Positions 1-9,110 are shown, counted from the stretch's first letter. The stretch is DNA of 64,000 nt from Pimelobacter simplex (GCF_024662235.1 NZ_CP096276.1:3224001-3288000), one strand, 5' to 3'. The notes: generated from the letters alone by a model not told the origin. Translations and numbers: made by a program.

Positions 1-1
1 C

Positions 2-1129
2 GACGTGATCAAGGTCGAGCCCCCGGGCGGCGACTACATCCGCCGGCTCGGCTGGCCGATCGTCGAGGGCCACTCGCTGCTGCACTGGCACGTCAACCGG
101 GGCAAGCGCTCGATCCGGCTCGATCTCCGCGCCCCGGGCGGTCCCGAGGTGTTCCTCGACCTGGTCGAGGGCGCCGACGTCGTCGTCGAGGGCATGCGGC
201 CCGGAGCGCTGGAGCGCCGCGGCCTCGGCTACGACCGGCTCCGCGAGGTCAACCCCGCGATCGTGCTGTGCTCGCTGTCGGGCTTCGGCATCGACGGCCC
301 CTACCGCGACCTGCCCTCGCACGGCGTCGGCTTCGACGCCTGGGCCGGGCTGGCCGCGCCCGCGGTCGACGAGCAGGGGTTCACCTACATCCCCGAGCAC
401 ACGGGCACCGGCACCAAGGTCGGGCCGCTGTGGGGCGCGCTCGCGGCGGTGTCCGCGGTGCTGCGGGCACGTCGTACCGGGGTGGGGTGCCATCTCGACA
501 TCTCCCAGAGCGACGCCGCGGCGTTCAGCAACTGGCTGCCGATCGAGGGCCACCGGGCGTACGAGCGCCCCGAGCCCGAGGTGACCGGCAACCCGGCCGA
601 CGGCGGCGCCCGGCGCCGCCCCGGACCGGGCGGGATGGAGGAGGCCGTGCGCTACCAGTACTACCGGTCGGCCGACGGGCACGTGCTCTTCCAGGCCTCC
701 GAGCAGGAGTTCTGGCGCAACTTCTGCCTCGCCTGCGACCGGATGGACCTCTTCGCGGGCCGCGAGGGCCGGCAGTACGGCGACCACGCCACCGGCGACC
801 GGGACCTGCGCGCCGAGCTGCAGGACCTGTTCGCCACCCGCACCACCGCCGCCTGGGTCGAGCTCGGCCTCGCCATCGACTGCCCCATCGCGCCGGTCAA
901 CGACGCCTCCGGGATCGGCCGTGACCCCCAGTTCGCGCACCGGATGCCCTGGTGGCCGGCCGCCGAGCACGGCGCCGACCTGCTGCCCACCCCGGTCAAC
1001 GTCATCGGCGAGCAGCGTCGTCCACCCCGGCGGGCGCCCGAGGTCGGTGCGGACACCGAGGAGGTGCTCGCCGAGCTCGGGTACGGCGGCGACCGGGTAG
1101 CCTCGCTGCGCCGATCCGGCGTCATCTAG
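2..1129 (+). CDS. CaiB/BaiF (class III) CoA-transferase, 5' partial
   Basis: Class III CoA-transferases move CoA between acyl-CoA and a carboxylic acid through an aspartyl-CoA thioester. The gene is cut by the window start: the reading frame is open from base 2 and enters directly into the family motif D-V-I-K-V-E-P-P-G-G-D, which normally lies 30-50 residues from the N-terminus. The GTG at position 5 is therefore an internal codon. Further family marks are R-S-I-R-L-D-L-R and the segment V-V-V-E-G-M-R-P-G. About 375 residues remain. The SDR gene starts 13 bp after the stop, so both are probably one operon for metabolism of a CoA-activated acid. The substrate cannot be read from the sequence. 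Confidence 0.88.
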   Translation, partial: DVIKVEPPGGDYIRRLGWPIVEGHSLLHWHVNRGKRSIRLDLRAPGGPEVFLDLVEGADVVVEGMRPGALERRGLGYDRLREVNPAIVLCSLSGFGIDGPYRDLPSHGVGFDAWAGLAAPAVDEQGFTYIPEHTGTGTKVGPLWGALAAVSAVLRARRTGVGCHLDISQSDAAAFSNWLPIEGHRAYERPEPEVTGNPADGGARRRPGPGGMEEAVRYQYYRSADGHVLFQASEQEFWRNFCLACDRMDLFAGREGRQYGDHATGDRDLRAELQDLFATRTTAAWVELGLAIDCPIAPVNDASGIGRDPQFAHRMPWWPAAEHGADLLPTPVNVIGEQRRPPRRAPEVGADTEEVLAELGYGGDRVASLRRSGVI

Positions 1130-1142
1130 GGGGAACTGAGCC

Positions 1143-2018
1143 GTGCCGCACCCGAAGGACCACCGCGTCGCCGTCGTCACCGGAGCGAGCCGCGGGCTCG
1201 GCAAGGGCATCGCGCTCGCCCTCGGCGAGGCCGGGTACGTCGTCTACGTCACCGGCCGCACCGTCGACCCCGCCGCGCACGACCTCGGCGGCACCGTCGG
1301 CGAGACCGCCCGTGCCGTCACCGAGCGCGGCGGGACCGGCATCGCCATCGCCTGCGACCACCGCGACGACGACGCCGTCGCGGCGCTCGTCGCCCAGGTC
1401 CGCGCGGAGCACGGCGTGCTCGACGTCCTGGTCAACAACGCGTTCGCGGTGCCCGACGAGGTGACCGCGGGCGGCGGGTTCTGGGAGAAGCCGCTCGACG
1501 CGGTGATGATGTTCGACGTCGGGCTGCGCTCGACGTACACGACGACCTGGCACGCCGCTCCCCTGCTGCTCGCGTCGGCCGAGCGCGCGCCACTGGTCGT
1601 CAACATCTCCGGCTTCGGTGCGACCTGCTACCTGCACGGGCCGGCGTACGGCGCGGTCAAGGCGGGCGTGGACAAGATGACCCACGACATGGGCGTCGAC
1701 CTCGCCGGGACCGGCGTCAGCGTCGTCGCGCTGTGGCCGGGCCTGCTGCGCACCGAGCGCACGATGCGCGTCGTCGACGGCGATCCGGACCTCTACCGCG
1801 ACTCGCTGCCGATCATGGAGCACCCCGAGCTCACCGGCCGGGCGATCGCGGCACTCGACGCCGACCCGGCGCTCAAGCGGGAGCGGTCGGGCCAGGCGCT
1901 GATCGGTGCCGAGCTCGCGGTCGCGCTGGGCGTCACCGACGTCGACGGCCGCACGCCGGTGTCGCGCCGGGCGCTGCTGGGCGGGCCGGCGGGCTACAGC
2001 GACGCGATCGTCCGCTAG
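1143..2018 (+). CDS. SDR family oxidoreductase
   Basis: Short-chain dehydrogenase/reductase of 291 residues, using NAD(P) to oxidise an alcohol or reduce a carbonyl. The N-terminus has the Rossmann motif T-G-A-S-R-G-L-G-K-G, followed by the N-N-A segment (V-N-N-A-F) and an active-site pair Y-G-A-V-K with an upstream Ser in N-I-S-G-F. The GTG start at 1143 has a G-rich ribosome site (GGGGGAA) about 7 bases upstream. The gene follows the CoA-transferase at 13 bp and is probably cotranscribed. It is slightly longer than a typical 250-residue SDR because of an extended C-terminus. The substrate is unknown. Confidence 0.9.
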   Translation: MPHPKDHRVAVVTGASRGLGKGIALALGEAGYVVYVTGRTVDPAAHDLGGTVGETARAVTERGGTGIAIACDHRDDDAVAALVAQVRAEHGVLDVLVNNAFAVPDEVTAGGGFWEKPLDAVMMFDVGLRSTYTTTWHAAPLLLASAERAPLVVNISGFGATCYLHGPAYGAVKAGVDKMTHDMGVDLAGTGVSVVALWPGLLRTERTMRVVDGDPDLYRDSLPIMEHPELTGRAIAALDADPALKRERSGQALIGAELAVALGVTDVDGRTPVSRRALLGGPAGYSDAIVR

Positions 2019-2095
2019 CCACGATCAGGCGGCCCTCAGGTTGGCGCGCTTTGCTGGGAGCAGCAGTCGCTCCCGACGTCATCCAGGGGGACGCC

Positions 2096-3271
2096 ATGTC
2101 ACTCACCGGACCGGTCTTCCTCGACGGGGTCATCGCGCTGACCGTCGCGGCCTTCGTCGCCGTGGTCGTGCTGTGGCCCCGCCTGACCCGGCGCACGCCC
2201 TGGCACGTCGCGGGGCGCGCGACGGCCCTGCTCATCGTCAACGTGATGGTGCTGCTGACGGCGGCGACCCAGCTCAACGCGACGTACCTGTTCTTCGCGA
2301 GCTGGGCCGACCTCCACGGCGCGCTCACCGGTCACCAGGCGCAGACCTCGCTCGACCGGGGCGGGGTGGCGAGCCGGACGCCCGACCTCGCCGCTGCCGG
2401 CCAGGCCGCCCCCGTGGCGCCGGATCCCCAGCCGCCGCCCAACCCAACGGCTGGCCCCGACGGCCTGACCCCGTATGTCGTGCACGGCTCCGCGAGCGGC
2501 CTGACCGGCACCGTCCTCGTCCAGCTCCCGCCGGGCTACTCCTCGTCCTCGGCCGGCACGCGCTACCCCGTGCTGGAGGCCCTGCACGGCTACCCGAGCG
2601 AGCCGCTCAACTGGATCCAGGTCTTCGACCTCCCCCGGGTGATCGACCAGGAGGCCGGCGCCCAGCACCTGCGGGCGCCGCTGCTGGTGATGCCCGAGGT
2701 CGAGATCCCGCGTGGCGTCGACACCGAGGGCGTCAACGGGCCGGCCGGGCAGCCGCAGGTCGAGACCTGGCTGACGCAGGACGTCCCGGCCTGGCTCGGC
2801 CAGCACTTCCGGGTGATCGCCGACCGCGACGCCTGGGCCACGATCGGCTACTCCGCCGGCGGCTTCGACGCCGCCATGGCCGCCGTCCTGCACCCCGCCC
2901 AGTACGGCGCCGGGATCGTGCTCGGCGGCTACTTCCGCCCCGAGTTCGGGCCGTTCTACGACCCGTTCCGCGCCGACAGCCCGCTCGGGCGGCGCTACGA
3001 CCTCGTCCGCGCGGTCGCCGACCGGCCGCCGCCGGTGGCGCTGTGGCTGGAGACCTCGCACGCCGACCACCTCAGCTATCGCTCCAGCGCGCAGTTCCTG
3101 CGCGCGGTGCGTGCGCCGACCGCCGTGCACGCGGTCATCCTGCAGAACGCCGGGCACCGCGACTCGGTGTGGATCGGGCTGCTGCCGGCCGCGCTGCGCT
3201 GGCTGGGCCAGGACGTGCGGGGGTTCAGCCCAGGCGCGGCGTCCCCGCCGCCAGCAGCGCCCCGGCGATGA
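2096..3271 (+). CDS. Membrane-anchored alpha/beta hydrolase (esterase D / mycolyltransferase-like)
   Basis: Protein of 391 residues. Residues 1-80 hold two hydrophobic segments (about 8-25 and 43-65), then a Pro/Ala-rich linker, then a hydrolase domain of the FrmB/antigen-85 esterase type facing outside the membrane. The nucleophile elbow is G-Y-S-A-G-G and a C-terminal H-R-D-S segment could supply the catalytic His. The ATG at 2096 is preceded by CAGGGGGAC and begins at the first membrane segment; the frame is open much further upstream, but that part overlaps the SDR gene. Its end overlaps the convergent GDSL hydrolase gene by 47 bp. The natural ester substrate is unknown. Confidence 0.8.
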   Translation: MSLTGPVFLDGVIALTVAAFVAVVVLWPRLTRRTPWHVAGRATALLIVNVMVLLTAATQLNATYLFFASWADLHGALTGHQAQTSLDRGGVASRTPDLAAAGQAAPVAPDPQPPPNPTAGPDGLTPYVVHGSASGLTGTVLVQLPPGYSSSSAGTRYPVLEALHGYPSEPLNWIQVFDLPRVIDQEAGAQHLRAPLLVMPEVEIPRGVDTEGVNGPAGQPQVETWLTQDVPAWLGQHFRVIADRDAWATIGYSAGGFDAAMAAVLHPAQYGAGIVLGGYFRPEFGPFYDPFRADSPLGRRYDLVRAVADRPPPVALWLETSHADHLSYRSSAQFLRAVRAPTAVHAVILQNAGHRDSVWIGLLPAALRWLGQDVRGFSPGAASPPPAAPRR

Positions 3272-4061
3272 CGTCGTGGCCGGCGGCGTCGGGATGGTCG
3301 CCGTCGTCCGCGATGAGTGAGGTGATGTCGCGCCCGGCGTCCTGGAACGGCCCGAACAGGTCGACGTACTGGGCTCCCGCAGCGGTCACCGCGTCGCTGA
3401 TCACCGCGTTCGCCCGGCGGGTGAGCGTGCGGGCGTTGTCGAGGCCGGCGGCGCCGTAGGCGTCCAGGCCGACCTCGCCGTCCTCGAAGACGTTCCAGTA
3501 GCCGGTGACCAGGACGGTCGTGGGCCGGCCCGCGCGCAGGGACCGGATCGTGTCGAGCACGGTGTCGAGGTTCCGGCCCAGGGTGGCGAGCTCGTCGGCG
3601 ACGCAATCGCCCTCGGCGGCGGTGCACGCGCCGTCGACGACGTCGTCGAGGTGGTCGCCGAAGTCGTTGGCGCCGATCGTCAGCAGCACGATGTCGGAGC
3701 GGCGCACCGCCTCCTGCAGCGCCAGGGTGCCCAGCTCATCGATCAGGTCGGCGGTGTCGCTGCCGTCGACGGCCTCGTTGTCGACCGTGACCTGACTGCC
3801 GGTCCGGGCGCCGAGGCGGGCGCCGTAGGTGACCGGGAAGGGCGCGCAGTCGCAGGCGTACCCGGACGGCACCGAGTCCCCCAGCGCCAGCACCTCGTGG
3901 CCGCCCGGCGCACCGGCCGTGGTGGACAACCGGGCCGCGTCGAGCGCCGGCGGGGTCGGCCCGGCCCCCAGCAGGACGAGCAGGGGCAGGCCCACGACCA
4001 CGACGAGGGCCAGGGGCGCGCGCGAGAGCGTACGGCGGGCCCGCCCCACGGGCTCAGCCAC
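3225..4061 (-). CDS. SGNH/GDSL-family hydrolase, exported or membrane-anchored
   Basis: Predicted lipase/esterase-like hydrolase of 278 residues. An N-terminal basic stretch and a hydrophobic segment (about residues 15-33) form a signal or anchor. Block I is A-L-G-D-S-V-P-S-G-Y with the nucleophilic Ser, block III is G-A-N-D-F, and block V is D-G-D-H-P-D with the catalytic Asp and His. The GTG start overlaps the zwf stop by 8 bp, indicating translational coupling, although no metabolic link to glucose-6-phosphate is evident. The substrate is unknown. Confidence 0.85.
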   Translation of the reverse strand: MAEPVGRARRTLSRAPLALVVVVGLPLLVLLGAGPTPPALDAARLSTTAGAPGGHEVLALGDSVPSGYACDCAPFPVTYGARLGARTGSQVTVDNEAVDGSDTADLIDELGTLALQEAVRRSDIVLLTIGANDFGDHLDDVVDGACTAAEGDCVADELATLGRNLDTVLDTIRSLRAGRPTTVLVTGYWNVFEDGEVGLDAYGAAGLDNARTLTRRANAVISDAVTAAGAQYVDLFGPFQDAGRDITSLIADDGDHPDAAGHDVIAGALLAAGTPRLG

Positions 4062-5511
4062 CCATCGCGTTGGGGTTGCGCCACTGACGCTCGAACGGCA
4101 GCCGCCACGCGTAGGGCGCGATGAGCTGGTGGATCTGGTTCGGCCCCCAGCTGCCCTGGCGGTAGGGCCGGACCACCGGCGGGTTGTCGAGCAGCGGCGC
4201 GGAGACCTCCCACAGCCGCTCGATGCCGGCCGCGGAGGTGAACAGGGTCTGGTCGCCGCGCGCGGCGTCGTAGATCAGGCGCTCGTAGGCCTCGAGCACC
4301 GAGCCCGCCCAGGTGGTGTCGGTCATCGCGAACTGCATGGAGAGCTTGTCGAGCTTCATCCCGGGACCGGGGCGCTTGCCGTAGAACGACAGCGACATCT
4401 TCGCCTTGTCGGCCAGGTCGAAGGTGAGGTGGTCGGGCCCGTGGTCGCCCACACCGGAGTTGTGGGGGAACATCGAGCGCGGGGGCTCCTTGAACGCGAT
4501 CGAGATGATCCGCGCCCCCTCCGCCAGGCGCTTGCCGGTGCGCAGGTAGAACGGGACGCCGGCCCAGCGCCAGTTGTCGATGTAGCACTTGAGCGCGATG
4601 AACGTCTCGGTCTCGGACTCGGGTGCGACACCCTCGATGTCGCGGTAGCCCTCGTACTGGCCGCGCACGACGTTGGCCGGGTCGATCGGCAGCAGCGAGC
4701 GGAAGACCTTGTTCTTCTCGTCGTTGATGGCCGACGGGTCCAGGGATGTCGGCGGCTCCATCGCGGTGAACGCGAGCACCTGGAACAGGTGGGTGACCAC
4801 CATGTCGCGGTAGGCGCCGGTCGACTCGTAGAAGTTCGCCCGCTGCTCGAGCCCGAGCTCCTCCGGTACGTCGATCTGGACGTGGTCGATGTTGTTGCGG
4901 TGCCAGATCGGCTCGAAGAGGCCGTTGGCGAACCGGAAGGCGAGGATGTTCTGGGCCGCCTCCTTGCCGAGGAAGTGGTCGATCCGGTAGATCTGCGACT
5001 CGTCGAAGGTCTTGTGCAGCTCGGCGTTGAGCCGCTGGGCCGAGGCCAGGTCGACACCGAACGGCTTCTCCATGATGATCCGGCTGCCGGCCGCGAGGTC
5101 GGCGTCGTCGAGCGTCTTGACCACCGCGAGCGCCGCCTTGGGCGGCACGCTCAGGTAGTGCAGGCGGATCCGGTCGCCGTCCCAGGTGGACTCGGCCTTC
5201 TCGACCGCCGCCCGCAACCCGGCCGGCCCCTCGGCACCGGGCGCCCAGTGCAGGAGCTGGGAGAACTCCGGCCACGCCGCCATGTCGCCGTCGTCCCCGG
5301 AGAACTCCATGACCGCCTCGTGCACGAACTGCACGAAGGACTCGGTCGTGTGCTCGTCGAGGGAGGTGCCGATGATCTGCAGCTGCGGCAGCAGCCCGGT
5401 CTCGAACAGGTGCAGCATCCCGGGCAGGAGCTTGCGCCGCGCGAGGTCGCCGGTCGCGCCGAACAGCACGACCGTCACCGGCTTCTGGGTCTTCGGTGCC
5501 ATGTCGTCCAC
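4054..5511 (-). CDS. zwf: Glucose-6-phosphate 1-dehydrogenase
   Basis: Oxidises glucose-6-phosphate to 6-phosphogluconolactone with NADP, the entry step of the oxidative pentose phosphate pathway, in the cytoplasm. The 485-residue length matches the family. The nucleotide-binding motif G-A-T-G-D-L-A-R-R-K lies near residue 19 and the substrate/active-site motif R-I-D-H-F-L-G-K-E near residue 178. The GTG at 5511 sits 5 bases after GAGGAGG and is preferred to the in-frame ATG three codons later. The gene is not in the usual tal-tkt-zwf-opcA cluster. Downstream is a translationally coupled GDSL hydrolase. Confidence 0.95.
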   Translation of the reverse strand: MDDMAPKTQKPVTVVLFGATGDLARRKLLPGMLHLFETGLLPQLQIIGTSLDEHTTESFVQFVHEAVMEFSGDDGDMAAWPEFSQLLHWAPGAEGPAGLRAAVEKAESTWDGDRIRLHYLSVPPKAALAVVKTLDDADLAAGSRIIMEKPFGVDLASAQRLNAELHKTFDESQIYRIDHFLGKEAAQNILAFRFANGLFEPIWHRNNIDHVQIDVPEELGLEQRANFYESTGAYRDMVVTHLFQVLAFTAMEPPTSLDPSAINDEKNKVFRSLLPIDPANVVRGQYEGYRDIEGVAPESETETFIALKCYIDNWRWAGVPFYLRTGKRLAEGARIISIAFKEPPRSMFPHNSGVGDHGPDHLTFDLADKAKMSLSFYGKRPGPGMKLDKLSMQFAMTDTTWAGSVLEAYERLIYDAARGDQTLFTSAAGIERLWEVSAPLLDNPPVVRPYRQGSWGPNQIHQLIAPYAWRLPFERQWRNPNAMGG

Positions 5512-5968
5512 AGTGCCTCCTCGGTGTTACCGCCAGCCAAGCACACAAGTGACGGCACACAACACGATGGGCGAACGGTTGTTTCCGCCGGCGCTCGCTG
5601 CCTGGAGGCGCACGTCGCCGTGAAGCACCCCGCCACCTCGCGCCACGAGCGCTCCAGAAGCGTTCCGCAGTGCTTGCAAGCGTGCTCTCGTGCCGCCGGG
5701 ACATGCCCGGGACGGGCACCCGACGTGGCCTCCTGGAGCATCCGCTCCACGAACCGCTTGGGTCCCGAAACGCGCCTACTTCCGGCCACACAACGGACTC
5801 TCCGCGTCAGCATCCGGGCCTGTGCTGAACGAAAGCCCACTGCCGGGTGCACAGATCTGATACCTATGCTCTTGCACTCCGCGCCGCGCACCTGACCGAG
5901 AGCGCTGTCCTGCCGGAAGCATGCTGCGAGCGACGGCCGCTCCTCGCCACCGAAGAGGAAGACCCGCA
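5512..5968. other. Intergenic stretch between divergent zwf and lipoprotein gene
   Basis: About 457 bases without a convincing gene. A minus-strand open frame (5475-5969) crosses it but overlaps zwf and shows no recognisable family, so it was not called. A plausible promoter element for the lipoprotein gene is TATGCT near 5866. No repeat, RNA gene or strong terminator was seen. Base composition looks somewhat less GC-rich than the neighbouring genes, which could mark an old insertion or gene remnant. Confidence 0.4.
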
Positions 5969-6430
5969 TTGAACCTCACCAGGACCGCCATCGGGATCGT
6001 GGCCGTCGCTGCACTCGCGTCCGGGTGTGGCGAGGACGGTGAACCGGACAAGGCGGCCGCCTCGACGCCGGCCGCCAGCACACCCCCTTCGGGGGCGCGA
6101 AGCACTCCGTCACCCACAGGAGGCGGCGAGCCAGGCAATGATCTTCGCAACGCCGTCCAGGCGTACTCAGACGCGTTTCTGTCCGGCGAGCCGACGGCCA
6201 GCTATGACCTTCTGTCCGCGCGGTGCAGAGATCGGCACTCGCTGAGCTACTGGACCGGGGTCATCACCGCTGCATCGGACCGTTACGGCGAGCCGTTGCC
6301 GATCAAGTCCTACGCCGAGAAGGTGAGTGGTGACATGGCGCGGGTGACCTACACCTATTCCGTCGCCGAGATCAATCAGACCGATGAGCCGTGGGTGAAC
6401 GAGAACGGCTGGAAGAACGACGACTGCTGA
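5969..6430 (+). CDS. Small lipoprotein of unknown function
   Basis: Predicted lipoprotein of 153 residues. The TTG start at 5969 is chosen because AGAGGAAG lies 7 bases upstream and the frame then begins directly with a signal peptide (N-L-T-R-T-A-I-G-I-V) ending in the lipobox L-A-S-G-C at about residue 20. A Ser/Thr/Pro/Ala-rich linker (residues 25-60) leads to a globular domain of roughly 95 residues containing R-C-R-D-R-H-S-L. A C-terminal Cys may pair with the earlier one. Similar small lipoproteins with NTF2-like folds are common in actinobacteria, but no family is assigned. It stands alone, convergent with bioQ. Confidence 0.65.
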   Translation: MNLTRTAIGIVAVAALASGCGEDGEPDKAAASTPAASTPPSGARSTPSPTGGGEPGNDLRNAVQAYSDAFLSGEPTASYDLLSARCRDRHSLSYWTGVITAASDRYGEPLPIKSYAEKVSGDMARVTYTYSVAEINQTDEPWVNENGWKNDDC

Positions 6431-6538
6431 GGGTCGGCACGCGCTCGGGTGACGCACCCGCACCGCGCTCTCCCTGTGCACAGCGAGTGAGTGTGGGAGC
6501 AGGTCTGCTCCGACGACGAGGGCGACGTACGACGGTCC

Positions 6539-7030
6539 TCAGTCGAGGCGCGTGCGCAGCCCGCCGAGCACCAGCCCGAGCCCCAGGCTGAAGTCCGCCG
6601 GGTCGTCGTCCTCGTGCGAGAGCACGAACCGGACGAGCGTGCGCGCCCCCACCCGGGCCAGGTCGTCGTCGGCCCCGGCCCGCTCGAGCGCGGCCCGCAG
6701 GGGGCGCTCCAGCGCCTCCGCATCGGACCGGTTGACGTGGGCGATGAGCACGGCGCCGTCGCGGTGGCGGCGCATCGCGTCGCGCAGGCCCACGCACAGC
6801 AGCTGCACCTCGGCGTCCCAGGCCGCGATCTCGGCGGGCCGGCTGCCGCGGCGCAGGATCTCGTCGGCGATCGCGGCGAGCAGGGCGTCCTTGTTGGTGA
6901 AGTGGTGGTACAGCGCTCCCGGCTGGACGCCCAGGTCGGTCGCGAGGCGGCGCATCGACAGCGCGTCGAGCCCATGGGCGTCGAGCACCTCGATCGCGCG
7001 CTCGACCACGTCCGTCCTGCGGTACCGCAC
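6539..7030 (-). CDS. bioQ: TetR-family repressor of the biotin regulon (BioQ-like)
   Basis: Transcriptional regulator of 163 residues with an N-terminal TetR helix-turn-helix (S-M-R-R-L-A-T-D-L-G-V near residue 25, then G-A-L-Y-H-H-F-T-N-K). In actinobacteria BioQ represses biotin genes from TGAAC-N3-GTTCA-type palindromes. Here such a palindrome lies 41 bases upstream of this gene's start, between it and divergent bioY, and a second lies before bioB. The identity rests on this context plus the operator match; the TetR fold alone would not show it. The protein is a little short for TetR. GTG start at 7030. Repression of both its own gene and bioY from the shared site is expected. Confidence 0.8.
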   Translation of the reverse strand: MRYRRTDVVERAIEVLDAHGLDALSMRRLATDLGVQPGALYHHFTNKDALLAAIADEILRRGSRPAEIAAWDAEVQLLCVGLRDAMRRHRDGAVLIAHVNRSDAEALERPLRAALERAGADDDLARVGARTLVRFVLSHEDDDPADFSLGLGLVLGGLRTRLD

Positions 7031-7070
7031 GCTGCCTCCACTTTGACCGTTGTCGAGAGGCCACCTTAAC

Positions 7071-7085
7071 CTGAACAGCGTTCAG
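7071..7085. promoter_or_regulatory. BioQ operator between bioQ and bioYMN
   Basis: Perfect inverted repeat CTGAAC-AGC-GTTCAG with a 13-bp core TGAAC-N3-GTTCA. It lies in the 98-bp gap between the divergent starts of the TetR gene and bioY. The same core occurs before bioB at 10517-10529, which identifies it as the shared operator of the biotin regulon. Confidence 0.85.
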
Positions 7086-7128
7086 TCCGCGTGACCACCG
7101 CGCGGGCCCGGCCCCGAGAGTGATCCCG

Positions 7129-7728
7129 ATGACCCGCCGTACTCCCACCACCGACGTCGCCCTGATCGCCGGTTTCGCCGCGCTCATCGCGGTCTGCGCC
7201 ATCCTTCCCGACATCAAGACCGGGATCGGGATCCCCTACTCGCTGCAGACCTTCGGCGTGCTGCTGACCGGCGCCGTGCTCGGGCCCGTGCGCGGCTTCC
7301 TGAGCGTGCTGCTCTACCTGGTCGCGGGCCTGGTGCTGCCGATCTACTCCGGCGGCGCGTCCGGCATCTCGCACTACAGCGGGGTGACCGCCGGCTACCT
7401 CGTCGCCTTCCCGCTCGCCGCGGCGCTGTGCGGCTACCTGGTCTACCGCAACCACCGCAACGCCACGCAGTTCACCCTCGTGTTCACCTGCGGCCTGCTG
7501 AGCAGCTTCGCCATCGTGCACACCCTCGGGCCGCTCAACCTGGCCTGGCGCGCGGACCTCAGCCTCAAGGAGGCGTTCAGCTTCGACGCCGCCTACTTCC
7601 CCGGCGACATCGCCAAGAACGTCGTGATGGCGCTCATCGCGACGGCCGTGCACCGGGCGTTCCCCGACCTCGCCGCGCGTCGCTCCGTCGCGACCACCAC
7701 GGACGAGCCGGCCGCGCAGTCCGCGTGA
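7129..7728 (+). CDS. bioY: Biotin ECF transporter S component
   Basis: Integral membrane protein of 199 residues that binds biotin and works with the BioM ATPase and BioN scaffold as an energy-coupling-factor importer. Several hydrophobic segments and the BioY signatures Q-T-F-G-V-L-L-T-G-A and a G-R/P-rich loop (L-G-P-V-R-G-F-L) are visible. ATG at 7129 is preferred over GTG at 7120 because GAGAG lies 8 bases before the ATG. The stop overlaps the bioM start as GTGA. The upstream BioQ site predicts biotin-dependent repression. Confidence 0.92.
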   Translation: MTRRTPTTDVALIAGFAALIAVCAILPDIKTGIGIPYSLQTFGVLLTGAVLGPVRGFLSVLLYLVAGLVLPIYSGGASGISHYSGVTAGYLVAFPLAAALCGYLVYRNHRNATQFTLVFTCGLLSSFAIVHTLGPLNLAWRADLSLKEAFSFDAAYFPGDIAKNVVMALIATAVHRAFPDLAARRSVATTTDEPAAQSA

Positions 7729-8426
7729 GCCGGATCGAGCTCGACCGGGTCGTCGTCCGCGCGGCGACGCCCGGCGGGCCGGCCCCCGAGGTCACCGTCC
7801 TGCGCGAGACGACCCTCGACCTGACCGAGCAGCGGATCGCCCTGGTCGGCCCCAACGGGTCGGGCAAGTCGACCCTCGCGCGCCTCGTCAACGGACTGGT
7901 CGAGCCCACCACGGGCCGGGTCGTCCTCGACGGGCTCGACGTCGCCAAGAAGGGCCGCGAGGTACGCCGCAGGGTCGGCTTCGTCTTCACCGACCCGAGC
8001 GCCCAGCTCGTGATGCCCACGGTCGTCGAGGACGTCGCCCTGTCCCTGCGCCACCAGGTGCGCGGCCGCGAGGAGCGGACCGCCGCGGCGCGCGCGGTGC
8101 TGGCGTCGTACGGGCTGGAGGAGCTGGCCGACCGCAGCGTGCACACGCTGTCCGGCGGCCAGCGCCAGCTGCTCGCGCTGGCCGGCGTGCTCGCCACCGA
8201 GCCCGCGGTGCTCGTCGCCGACGAGCCGACGACCCTGCTCGACCTGCGCAACGCGCGGATGATCGGCGACCTGCTCCTGGGGCTCCCCCAGCAGCTCGTC
8301 CTGGCCACCCACGACCTCGACCTCGCGCTCCGCTGCGACCGGGCGCTGCTCGTCGACGACGGCGCGGTCGTCGCCGACGGCGCCCCTGCCGAGGTGGTCG
8401 CGCACTACCGGGCGACGGCCGGCTAG
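7725..8426 (+). CDS. bioM: Biotin ECF transporter ATPase
   Basis: ABC-type ATPase of 233 residues that powers the BioY/BioN biotin importer. It shows a Walker A motif G-P-N-G-S-G-K-S-T, Q-loop region, signature L-S-G-G-Q-R-Q, Walker B V-L-V-A-D-E-P and switch His in A-T-H-D. The GTG start at 7725 overlaps the bioY stop by 4 bp; the frame is open further upstream but only as bioY shadow. bioN follows after 4 bases. Confidence 0.92.
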   Translation: MSRIELDRVVVRAATPGGPAPEVTVLRETTLDLTEQRIALVGPNGSGKSTLARLVNGLVEPTTGRVVLDGLDVAKKGREVRRRVGFVFTDPSAQLVMPTVVEDVALSLRHQVRGREERTAAARAVLASYGLEELADRSVHTLSGGQRQLLALAGVLATEPAVLVADEPTTLLDLRNARMIGDLLLGLPQQLVLATHDLDLALRCDRALLVDDGAVVADGAPAEVVAHYRATAG

Positions 8427-8430
8427 GGCG

Positions 8431-9042
8431 ATGAGCGCCAGCCCGCTCGGCGACTACCAGCCGGGGACCTCCGTCTTCCACCGGCTTCCCGTCGGCGCCA
8501 AGCTGCTCGGCCTGCTGGTGCTGAGCGTGGTCGCGGTGACCTTCCGCGGGGTGCCCACGACGATCGGGCTGCTGGTGCTCGCGGCCCTCGGCTGCGTCGT
8601 CGCCGGCGTCCGCCTGGGCCGCGCGGCCCGGGCGCTGCGCGGGGTGCTCGTCGCGATGACCCTCCTGGCGGCGTACCAGACCTGGCAGCGGGGCGCCGAG
8701 CACGCGTTCGTCGTGGTCGGCGCGCTGATCGCGCTGCTGCTGCTGGCGACGGTCTTCACCACGACCACCTCGGTCGAGCGGATGGTCGACGCGATCACCC
8801 GCTGGCTCGGACCGTGGCGCCGCTTCGGGGTCAACCCCGAGCTCGTCGCGCTCGCGTTCTCCCTGATGATCCGCGGCATCCCGCTCACCCTCGCCATCGC
8901 CGGCGAGACCCGGGACGCCGCCCGCGCGCGGGGCCTCGAGCGCAACCCGCGCGCCTACCTCACGCCCCTCGTGATCCGTGTGGTCGCGCACGCCCGGGCC
9001 ACCGGCGACGCCCTGCACGCGCGTGGTCTCGGCGACGACTGA
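8431..9042 (+). CDS. bioN: Biotin ECF transporter T component
   Basis: Transmembrane scaffold (EcfT type) of 203 residues linking the ATPase to BioY. It has four to five hydrophobic segments and the conserved cytoplasmic coupling segments with A-x-R-A/G motifs, here A-R-A-R-G-L-E-R and a second D-A-L-H-A-R-G-L near the C-terminus, which contact BioM. It is the last gene of the bioYMN uptake operon, 4 bases after bioM. Confidence 0.9.
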   Translation: MSASPLGDYQPGTSVFHRLPVGAKLLGLLVLSVVAVTFRGVPTTIGLLVLAALGCVVAGVRLGRAARALRGVLVAMTLLAAYQTWQRGAEHAFVVVGALIALLLLATVFTTTTSVERMVDAITRWLGPWRRFGVNPELVALAFSLMIRGIPLTLAIAGETRDAARARGLERNPRAYLTPLVIRVVAHARATGDALHARGLGDD

Positions 9043-9110
9043 GCCCGTCTCGTAACGCTCCGGCACCTCCCTGGTGGAGGCTGATCCCGACCACCGGAGG
9101 AGACGGACAC

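Noticed and set aside
1733..2095. N-terminal extension of the membrane-anchored esterase
   Set aside because: The in-frame extension lies inside the SDR gene, is Arg/Ala-rich, and the ATG at 2096 has a good ribosome site followed directly by a membrane segment.
5475..5969. 164-codon minus-strand frame upstream of zwf
   Set aside because: Overlaps the zwf start and its promoter region, has no ribosome site or family match. Some Cys/His residues suggested a zinc motif, but spacing fits none I know.
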